NCBI RefSeq assembly: GCF_036013745.1
Contig: NZ_CP107880.1
Span: forward strand, 8,680,001-8,744,000
Direction of reading: 5' to 3'
Origin: Streptomyces sp. NBC_00483
GTDB lineage: Bacteria > Actinomycetota > Actinomycetes > Streptomycetales > Streptomycetaceae
DNA length: 64,000 nt
Below are positions 58,121 to 64,000 of this stretch, piece after piece. Positions within the stretch are counted from its first letter, which is position 1, and the number at the start of each line of letters is the position of its first letter. The notes under the pieces are model-generated. The model did no database searches and was not told the DNA's origin. It was given only the letters and a program-made list of their open reading frames with translations. The position numbers and the translations under genes are program-made.

Positions 58121-60477
58121 CCCGCCGCACGTTCCTCGGGCTCGGGGCCGGGCTCGGCGCCGCCTTCGCGCTGAGCACCCTGCCCGCCTTCACCGCCCAC
58201 GCCGCGCCGAACCGCCCCACCATCTCCCCGCTCGTCCCCGCCGACGAGGCGACCACCCTCTGGTACCCCGAGCCCGCCGACGGCGACCTCCTTATCGAGC
58301 AGGGCCTGCCGCTGGGCAACGGTCGCCTCGGCGCCCTCGTCGGCGGCGATCCGGACAGCGAGCTGTTCCACGTCACCGACGCCTCGATGTGGACCGGCGG
58401 AGCCAACGCGACCCTCGACAGCGACGGCCAATTCCCGTACGGGCGCGACGACTTCGGCAGCCTCACTCTCCTCGCCCGACCCGTCCTGACCGTGCCGGGA
58501 CACGGCCGCGCCGACGTGAGCGGCTACCGGCGCACCCTCGACCTCAGCAGCGGCGTGGTGACCACCTCGTACACGAAGGGCAAGGTGCGCTACCAGCGGG
58601 AGATGTTCATCAGCGCCCCCGACGACGCCCTCGTCATCAGACTCAGCCAGAGCGGCGGCGGCACCCTCACCGGCAGCCTCGCCCTCTCCGGTACGCACGG
58701 CGAGACGACCACCGCGGACGCCGCCCGCCGTCTCGCCTCCTTCTCCGACTCCTTCGCCAACGGCCTGCGCTACGCGGCCGCGGTCACCGCCACCGGCGAC
58801 GGCGTCATCGCGGCGAAGGGTGCGCGCGTCACGTTCACCGACTGCACCGAGGTCGTGATCGTGATCAGCGGCGGCACCGACTACGCCCCCGACCATGCCG
58901 CCGGCTACCGCGACCCGGACCTCGACCCGGTGCACCTGGCCGAGTCCAAGGCCCTTGCGGCGGCGGAGAGTTCGGGCGTGCTGCTGCGTGACACGCACGT
59001 CGCGGACTACCGGCCCCGCTACGACCGGCTGGACCTCGACCTCGGCCCCTCCACCGGGCGGCAGCGCAGGCTCGACACCTGGTCGCGCCTGAAGGCGCGC
59101 GCCGCGGACGGATCCGCCCCCGACCCCGAACTCGAGGCCAGCTACCTCCAGTTCGGCCGCTACCTCACCATCTGCGGCTCGCGCGACGGGCTTCCCATGG
59201 GCCTGCAAGGGCTGTGGCTGGAGGGCAACACCCCCGACTGGATGGGCGATTACCACACCGACATCAACCTCCAGATGAACTACTGGCTGGCCGACCGGGC
59301 CGGTCTGGGCGAGACCTTCCCCGCGTTCGCCGACTACTGCCTCGCGCAGCTGCCCGCCTGGAACAAGGTCACCCAGGAACAGTTCCAGGACTCCCGCAAC
59401 CGCTACCGCAACACGTCGGACAAGGTCGCCGGCTGGACCGTCGCCTTTTCTACGAACCCGTACGGCGGCCTGGGGTGGTGGTGGCACCCGGCGGGCAACG
59501 CCTGGCTGTGCGAATCCCTCTACGAACACTACGAGTTCACGCAGGACACGAAGTACCTCGATCGGATCATGCCGCTGTTGAAGGGCGCCTGCGCGTTCTG
59601 GGAGGCGCGCCTGATCACCACGACGGTCGACGGCCGCGAGGTCCTGATCGACGACCACGACTGGTCGCCCGAGCAGGGCCCGCAGGACGCCCGTGGCATC
59701 ACCTACACCCAGGAACTCCTGTGGTCCCTCTTCGGCCACTACGCGGAGGCGTGCCGCACCCTCGGCCGCGACACCGACCACGCCGCCACCATCACGGGCC
59801 TGCGCGAACGCCTCTACCTGCCGAAGGTCAGCCCGACATCCGGCTGGCTGGAGGAGTGGATGAGCGAGGACAACCTCGGCGAGACGACCCACCGCCACCT
59901 CTCCCCGCTCATCAACCTGTTCCCCGGTGACCGCATCCGTCCCGACGCGGGTGACCCCGAGATCCTGAAGGGCGCGACAGCACTTCTCACCGCCCGCGGC
60001 ATGGAGAGCTACGGGTGGGCCTGCGCCTGGCGGGCGGCGTGCTGGGCGCGACTCAAGGACGCCGAGAAGGCCTACCAACTGCTCCTGACGAACCTGAAGC
60101 CGTGGGCGGGCGGTGACACCGGCACGGCCATGAACTTCTTCGACATGTACCGGGTCTCCGACACCCGCGCCATCTTCCAGATCGACGCCAACCTCGGTAC
60201 GCCCACGGCCATGCTGGAAACGATCGTCTACTCCCGGCCCGGCCACATCGAACTGCTCCCGGCCCTGCCGGACGCCTGGGCCGCGTCCGGTTCGCTGCGC
60301 GGAGCGGGCGCGCGCGGCGGGTTCACGGTCGACGTGGCCTGGGAGCACGGCCGCGTACGCCGGGCGACGCTGCACAGCGTGGGAGGCCGCAAGACCACGG
60401 TCACCGCGGGCGGCCGGAGCACGACCGTCACCCTGAAGCCAGGGGAGTCGAGGGTGCTGAGGGACCTCGTGGCCTGA
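58075..60477 (+). CDS. GH95 alpha-L-fucosidase / alpha-L-galactosidase, Tat-exported
   Basis: 800 residues from the first ATG; a second start at 58105 lies in the duplicated unit and would give 790. A twin-arginine signal (GPSRRTFLGLGAGLGAAFAL) ends near residue 44. An N-terminal beta domain with GLPLGNGRLGALVGG is followed by an (alpha/alpha)6 barrel. Catalytic residues of GH95 are visible: Asn398 and Asn402 in TDINLQMNYWL, Glu533 in DHDWSPEQGP, and Asp704 in FQIDANLGTPTAML. Most GH95 enzymes cut alpha-1,2-fucose; some cut alpha-L-galactose. The choice cannot be made from sequence alone. A C-terminal beta domain completes it. Confidence 0.93.
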   Translation: MSNGPRNDPHMSNGPSRRTFLGLGAGLGAAFALSTLPAFTAHAAPNRPTISPLVPADEATTLWYPEPADGDLLIEQGLPLGNGRLGALVGGDPDSELFHVTDASMWTGGANATLDSDGQFPYGRDDFGSLTLLARPVLTVPGHGRADVSGYRRTLDLSSGVVTTSYTKGKVRYQREMFISAPDDALVIRLSQSGGGTLTGSLALSGTHGETTTADAARRLASFSDSFANGLRYAAAVTATGDGVIAAKGARVTFTDCTEVVIVISGGTDYAPDHAAGYRDPDLDPVHLAESKALAAAESSGVLLRDTHVADYRPRYDRLDLDLGPSTGRQRRLDTWSRLKARAADGSAPDPELEASYLQFGRYLTICGSRDGLPMGLQGLWLEGNTPDWMGDYHTDINLQMNYWLADRAGLGETFPAFADYCLAQLPAWNKVTQEQFQDSRNRYRNTSDKVAGWTVAFSTNPYGGLGWWWHPAGNAWLCESLYEHYEFTQDTKYLDRIMPLLKGACAFWEARLITTTVDGREVLIDDHDWSPEQGPQDARGITYTQELLWSLFGHYAEACRTLGRDTDHAATITGLRERLYLPKVSPTSGWLEEWMSEDNLGETTHRHLSPLINLFPGDRIRPDAGDPEILKGATALLTARGMESYGWACAWRAACWARLKDAEKAYQLLLTNLKPWAGGDTGTAMNFFDMYRVSDTRAIFQIDANLGTPTAMLETIVYSRPGHIELLPALPDAWAASGSLRGAGARGGFTVDVAWEHGRVRRATLHSVGGRKTTVTAGGRSTTVTLKPGESRVLRDLVA

Positions 60478-60486
60478 GCGCGCGGA

Positions 60487-60513
60487 CGCGGGGCGCCTGC
60501 CGGGCGCCCCGCG
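60487..60513 (+). terminator. Hairpin terminator after GH95
   Basis: 11-bp perfect stem CGCGGGGCGCC / GGCGCCCCGCG with a five-base loop, nine bases after the GH95 stop. Confidence 0.8.
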
Positions 60514-60537
60514 TCGCCGCCAGGGCGGTGTGTGTCC

Positions 60538-60588
60538 GTCGAACCACGAGAAGAGTCGAACCACGGGAACAGTCGAACCACGACAAGA
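60538..60588. repeat. Three 17-bp tandem repeats before the SGNH esterase
   Basis: GTCGAACCACGAGAAGA repeats three times with two or three changes per copy, immediately upstream of the ribosome site of the next gene (start 60604). Either an operator array or a slippage product; too few and too short for CRISPR. Confidence 0.8.
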
Positions 60589-60603
60589 ACGGAGACAGCT
60601 CCG

Positions 60604-61881
60604 ATGCTGTCCGACCCACCACGTCCCAACGGACAGTGGCGCACCCGCCGCGGATTCCTGCGGACCATGATCGGAGCGCCGGTCGTCCTCGCCGCGACGG
60701 CCGTCCCGATGACCGCCGCGTACGCGACCACACCCTCGCACCAGGACACGCGACGAAACCGGGTCGGTGCCTGGTCACCCAGCATGACGACCGGCGGCCC
60801 CGCCTTCGCGGACCAGACCATCCGGATGGTCGTGCACAGCAGCGTCGCGGGCTCGGACGCCCGCATCACCCTCTCGAACCGCTACAGCCCCGAACCGCTC
60901 GGCGCAGCGGCAGTGACGATGGCCGTGCAGGCGACCGGCGGCGAGGCGAAGCCCGGCACCACCCGGCGCATCACCTTCGGCGGGTCGGGCCGTGTCACCA
61001 TCCCCGCCGGCAAGGAAGCGATCAGCGACACCGTCCCGATCACCGTCGAGGCCGAACAGAACCTGCTCGTCAGCCTGTACGTGCCCGCCGCGACCGGCAT
61101 GTCGACCTGGCACTCGGACGCCTTCGACACGACCTACCTCGCCTCCGACGACCACACCGGCGACGACAACTCCTCTGCGTACACGGCCACTTCGACATCC
61201 TGGTACTACCTGGCGGGCCTCGACGTCCTGTCCCCGACGGCGCGGGGCACCGTCGTCGCCTTCGGTGACTCCATCACCGACGGCTACCACTCCTCGACCG
61301 GCACCTACACCCGCTGGCCCGACTTCCTCGCCCGCCGCCTGGCCGCCGAACCGGGCCCGCAGAGGCTGAGCGTCGTGAACGCCGGTCTTGGTGGCAACCG
61401 GGTCCTGACCGACGTACCCAACCTGTGGCAGGGTGTGAGCGCGCTCAAGCGGTTCGACCACGACGCCCTCGGCCGGCCGGGTGTCACGCACGTGATCCTC
61501 TTCGAGGGCATCAACGACATCGGCAACAACGCGGGGCCCGACGGCGGTCCACTCACCGCCCAGGACCTGATCGACGGCTACCGCACCCTGATCGGCCGGG
61601 CGCGCACCGCAGGCGTACGGGTCATCGGCGCGACCCTGATGCCCGACAAGGGCAACGGCTACTACACACCCGCCGCCGAAGTGATACGCCGTGACGTCAG
61701 TGCCTGGATCCGCACAGGCCGCGCGTACGACGGCGTCATCGACTTCGACCGGGCCATGCGCGACCCCGCGGACCCTGCCGCCCTCAACCCCGCCTACGAC
61801 TCCGGCGATCACATCCACCCGAACGACGCGGGCATGAAGGCCATGGCGGATGCCGTCGACCTCGGACTGTTGCGGCGCTGA
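60604..61881 (+). CDS. Secreted SGNH/GDSL esterase, Tat-exported
   Basis: 425 residues; GGAGA eight bases before the ATG. Tat signal RTRRGFLRTMIGAPVVLAAT with cleavage near residue 40. Residues 50-210 form a beta-rich N-terminal domain. SGNH blocks follow: FGDSITDGYHS with Ser223, the Gly in LGGNRVLTDVP, Asn in FEGINDIGNN, and DHIHPNDAGM with the catalytic Asp/His. Such proteins deacetylate or de-esterify polysaccharides outside the cell. Its place behind glycosidases suggests it removes acyl groups that block them. Confidence 0.92.
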   Translation: MLSDPPRPNGQWRTRRGFLRTMIGAPVVLAATAVPMTAAYATTPSHQDTRRNRVGAWSPSMTTGGPAFADQTIRMVVHSSVAGSDARITLSNRYSPEPLGAAAVTMAVQATGGEAKPGTTRRITFGGSGRVTIPAGKEAISDTVPITVEAEQNLLVSLYVPAATGMSTWHSDAFDTTYLASDDHTGDDNSSAYTATSTSWYYLAGLDVLSPTARGTVVAFGDSITDGYHSSTGTYTRWPDFLARRLAAEPGPQRLSVVNAGLGGNRVLTDVPNLWQGVSALKRFDHDALGRPGVTHVILFEGINDIGNNAGPDGGPLTAQDLIDGYRTLIGRARTAGVRVIGATLMPDKGNGYYTPAAEVIRRDVSAWIRTGRAYDGVIDFDRAMRDPADPAALNPAYDSGDHIHPNDAGMKAMADAVDLGLLRR

Positions 61882-61932
61882 CCCGGGGGCCGGAGGGAAG
61901 GGCCGGGCCCGCCACGAGCTTTGAGGTCGGGG

Positions 61933-62205
61933 CTACGAGGACGGCGCCGGCGGAGGCTCGGGCCAAGACCGGCGTACCTGACCATCGGTCATGGCGGACG
62001 TGCGTGCGTCGGCGGGCAGGTCCATGCCGAAACCACTCAGCAGGACCTCGGCGTGGCCTCCGAGCTCGTCCTGCATCCCGGAGACCGGCTTCGCTTCGAG
62101 GTCCGCGTGGGCGAGGACGATGTCCAACGCCTGGTCCCGCGCCCGCCATTGGGCTGCCGCGAGCAGATAGTGCAGCAGGGCCCGGCCGGGGTCCGGTACG
62201 GTTCG
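61933..62205 (-). pseudogene. Gene remnant of unknown family, minus strand
   Basis: From about 62205 down to the stop at 61933 the minus strand reads PGRALLHYLLAAAQWRARDQ, then LDIVLAHADLEAKPVSGMQD and ELGGHAEVLLSGFGMDLPAD. This is protein-like in composition, but no credible ATG or ribosome site is in front: the frame is closed by a stop just upstream at about 62210. It seems to be the C-terminal part of a lost gene. No family recognised. Confidence 0.4.
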
Positions 62206-62276
62206 TCACCGCCTTCTCCCACAGCGCGGACGACATCGACCAGCTCCTTGACGCGGTCCGCCGTCACACTCGCTGA
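62196..62276 (+). pseudogene. C-terminal fragment of a PLP-dependent lyase/aminotransferase-like gene
   Basis: The plus strand reads VRFVTAFSHSADDIDQLLDA then VRRHTR and a stop. The strand-plus-helix pattern (RFVTxFxxxxxDIDxLLDAV) is how fold-type-I lyases such as threonine aldolase-like enzymes end. Nothing upstream continues it. It overlaps the minus-strand remnant and the end of the aldo-keto reductase gene, so this 400-bp gap (61882-62263) is a junction of broken genes. Confidence 0.4.
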
Positions 62277-63304
62277 CCGACGTACGGCTCCCGCGGTACG
62301 TCGACGAGCCTCGCGGCCGTCTTCAGATCCCGCCACATGGCGTCAGGGATGGGGCGGCGGAACTGGGCCGCCGCGTCGTGGACCTGCTCGGTGCTGCTCA
62401 GTCCGAGGAGGACGCCCGCGACAGCAGGGTGGCCGAGGGGGAAGCGGGCGGCGGCGCGCAGTGGGACGCCGTGGCTCCTGCACACCTCCTGGAGGTGAAG
62501 GGCCTGGTCGAGGAGGTGGGCGGGTGCCGTCGCGTAGTCGTACGTGGAGTCCGGGCAAGGGGCCGCGAGGAGGCCGGAGTTGAAGACACCGCCGGCGACG
62601 ACCGAGACATGTCGGTGCAGTGCCTGCGGCAGCAGGTCGTCCCGAGCGCTCTGGTCGAGCAGGGTGTAGCGGCCGGCGAGGAGGACCACGTCGATGTCGG
62701 TGTCGCGGACGAAGCGGGTGGGCATGGCGGACTGGTTCATGCCGACGCCGATGGCCCTGATGACACCTTCGGCGCGCAGCTGTTCCAGTGCCGGGTAGGC
62801 CTCGTCCAGGGCCTGTCGCTCATGGTCGTCCGGGTCGTGCAGGTACACGATGTCGACCCGGTCCAGGCCGAGTCGGCCGAGGCTGTCCTCCAGGCTGCGG
62901 CGTACGCCGTCGGCGGTAAAGTCCTGCCTGCGGCGGTGGGTCGCGGGCACGGCGAAGCCATGGGCGAGGTCGTCGCCGTGCGGGGCGGGGAGCGGTTCGA
63001 GTACCCGGCCGACCTTGGTGGACAGCGTGTACGTGTCGCGGGGGCGGGCGCGCAGCGCGTCGCCCAGTCGGCGTTCGGACAGGCCGAGGCCGTAGTGCGG
63101 GGCCGTGTCGTAGGTGCGGAACCCCTCGTCCCAGGCGCACTCCAGGACGCGCGCGGCCTCCTCGTCGTCGATCGCGCGGAACAGGTTGCCGACGCCCGCG
63201 CCGCCGAAGGCGAGCGGGGTGGTCCACGCGGCGGAGCGACCCAGCGGGACACGGGGGAGCGGGCGGGGCGTGTCCGTGGCTCCGCCGTCGCCGTGCGGGG
63301 TCAT
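62264..63304 (-). CDS. Aldo/keto reductase, L-fucose-/aldose-dehydrogenase-like
   Basis: 346 residues; ATG 63304 overlaps the stop of the sugar porter (ATGA). Tetrad: Asp and Tyr in [17 protein letters not shown], Lys in [11 protein letters not shown], His in [10 protein letters not shown]. The motif [17 protein letters not shown] and the later [10 protein letters not shown] occur in the D-threo-aldose 1-dehydrogenase/L-fucose dehydrogenase and pyridoxal-dehydrogenase branch of the family. Coupling to a sugar porter supports a sugar substrate; fucose or L-galactose would suit the GH95 and GH29 enzymes nearby. This is inference. Confidence 0.88.
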   Translation of the reverse strand: MTPHGDGGATDTPRPLPRVPLGRSAAWTTPLAFGGAGVGNLFRAIDDEEAARVLECAWDEGFRTYDTAPHYGLGLSERRLGDALRARPRDTYTLSTKVGRVLEPLPAPHGDDLAHGFAVPATHRRRQDFTADGVRRSLEDSLGRLGLDRVDIVYLHDPDDHERQALDEAYPALEQLRAEGVIRAIGVGMNQSAMPTRFVRDTDIDVVLLAGRYTLLDQSARDDLLPQALHRHVSVVAGGVFNSGLLAAPCPDSTYDYATAPAHLLDQALHLQEVCRSHGVPLRAAARFPLGHPAVAGVLLGLSSTEQVHDAAAQFRRPIPDAMWRDLKTAARLVDVPREPYVGQRV

Positions 63305-64000
63305 GTCGCCGCTCCGGTAGGGGAGCGCACCGGCTGACGCAGCCAGAGTGCCTCGATCTCCTCCAGTGACTTGCCGGCGGTCTCCGGAACCTTCCGTGCC
63401 ACGTACCAGGCGGCCACCGCGGACAGCAGCGCGAACACACCGAACACCGCGGCGCCGATCGCGTGCAGCACATCAGGGAAGACCAGCGAGAACAGGAAGT
63501 TCATCAGGTACTGCGTGAAGGTGATCACGGCCATGCCGACGGCGCGGGCGCGCAGCGGAAGTACCTCGGGGCAGTACAGCCAGAAGACGGGACCGAGGCC
63601 GATGCCGAAGGCGAAGGTGTACACGAAGACGCACGTCACGGCGACGACGGTGACGTCGGGGAACAATGCGAGCACGATCATCGGCGGCACCTGGGCGACC
63701 AGGGACAGCGTCAGCAGGCGGACCCGGCCGAGCCGCTCGATGAACGGCAGGGACACCGCGGTGGACACCACGAGGGCCGCGCCCACGCAGTAGTTGGCGA
63801 TGGTCCCCGCGCTGCCGGAGTCGGCGGTGAGGTGCTCGAAGATGATCGGTGCGTAGTAGACGACCGCGTTGATGCCGGTGAAGACCTGGAAGAAGGTCAG
63901 GATCAGCGTGATGCGCAGGGGCGCGCGATAGTGGCCCGTGAACAACTCCCGCAGCCCGGTGTGCTGTTGGGCCAGGCTGCCGCGGATCTCGGCGACCTCG
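63301..64000 (-). CDS. Sugar porter (MFS), C-terminal half; cut by window edge
   Basis: The frame is open to the right edge, so the N-terminal half is missing. The visible part covers about the last 232 residues: the cytoplasmic loop ([19 protein letters not shown]), the motif [20 protein letters not shown] (sugar porter Q-x-x-x-G-x-N-x-x-x-Y-Y), [36 protein letters not shown] and the end [17 protein letters not shown] (PET-x-G-K/R). Sugar porters import monosaccharides with protons. It is coupled to the aldo-keto reductase. Confidence 0.92.
   Translation of the reverse strand, partial: EVAEIRGSLAQQHTGLRELFTGHYRAPLRITLILTFFQVFTGINAVVYYAPIIFEHLTADSGSAGTIANYCVGAALVVSTAVSLPFIERLGRVRLLTLSLVAQVPPMIVLALFPDVTVVAVTCVFVYTFAFGIGLGPVFWLYCPEVLPLRARAVGMAVITFTQYLMNFLFSLVFPDVLHAIGAAVFGVFALLSAVAAWYVARKVPETAGKSLEEIEALWLRQPVRSPTGAAT

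Noticed and set aside
55731..58466. Long minus-strand open frame opposite the permease and GH27 genes
   Set aside because: Antisense shadow produced by GC-rich third positions; both permease and GH27 have all family motifs.
58009..60741. 910-codon minus-strand open frame opposite GH95
   Set aside because: No recognisable domain; GH95 catalytic residues lie on the plus strand.
1..64000. tRNA, rRNA, integrase, transposase or phage genes
   Set aside because: None seen on either strand; there is no direct evidence of a mobile element despite several gene remnants.

Overview
The window is a piece of an actinobacterial chromosome, almost certainly Streptomyces or a close relative. The base composition is very GC-rich with strong third-position GC bias and many GTG starts. 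The gene content is also typical: a cold-shock protein preceded by a small MerR-like regulator, a BTAD regulator, RNHCP proteins, an LAXTG surface protein, Tat-exported glycosidases, and ROK, IclR, GntR and HxlR regulators. I found no rRNA, tRNA, CRISPR array, transposase or phage gene. It reads as accessory catabolic and secreted-enzyme DNA carrying several decayed genes. Layout: (1) 1-5652, a plus-strand operon for ring-cleavage chemistry: VOC dioxygenase end, fumarylacetoacetate-hydrolase family, two alpha/beta hydrolases, an MDR reductase and a flavin monooxygenase broken by an internal deletion. (2) 5623-14574, two divergent acid-catabolism operons around a 10.55-10.85 kb control region. 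The leftward one encodes a dehydrogenase-RraA fusion, a TRAP-type permease with a small membrane partner, an IclR regulator and a cyclase-family hydrolase. The rightward one encodes the same two enzyme types as separate genes, plus an ACS-family MFS transporter and a GntR regulator. Both intergenic regions of the leftward operon carry a GATAA-N3-TTATC palindrome. (3) 14754-19238, an ABC exporter pair whose ATPase carries an unusual N-terminal domain, and a MalT-like LuxR regulator. (4) 19355-20818, a strong promoter, a roughly 480-nt leader ending in a 32-bp palindrome, a MerR-like regulator and a cold-shock protein. (5) 20977-27946, an SDR remnant, a DHA2 exporter, a TetM/OtrA-like ribosomal protection GTPase overlapping tail-to-tail with an MFS exporter, and two RNHCP zinc proteins. 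(6) 28311-34188, an SGNH hydrolase and a compact module around a subtilase without signal peptide. A free propeptide-like protein lies before the subtilase and a free copy of its C-terminal domain lies after it; two small proteins and a BTAD regulator follow. This is the best candidate for an undescribed system here. (7) 34500-47732, acetylxylan esterase, GH29 fucosidase, hydrolases, an HxlR/MFS pair, an LAXTG protein with an ECF sigma operon, a MocR regulator and an aldo-keto reductase. (8) 47924-64000, a glycan island: GH110, GH36 and GH27 alpha-galactosidases, a GH95 fucosidase/galactosidase, an SGNH esterase, a ROK regulator, a CUT1-type ABC importer, a second aldo-keto reductase and a sugar porter. 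How the genes may work together in (7)-(8): secreted GH110, GH27, GH95, GH29 and esterases would trim alpha-galactosyl and fucosyl termini. The ABC importer, under the ROK regulator, would bring products in, intracellular GH36 would finish hydrolysis, and the reductase/porter pair at the right edge may oxidise and import the released sugar. The set fits glycans carrying alpha-1,3-galactose next to alpha-fucose, such as blood-group-B-like structures, but that substrate is inference from family assignments.
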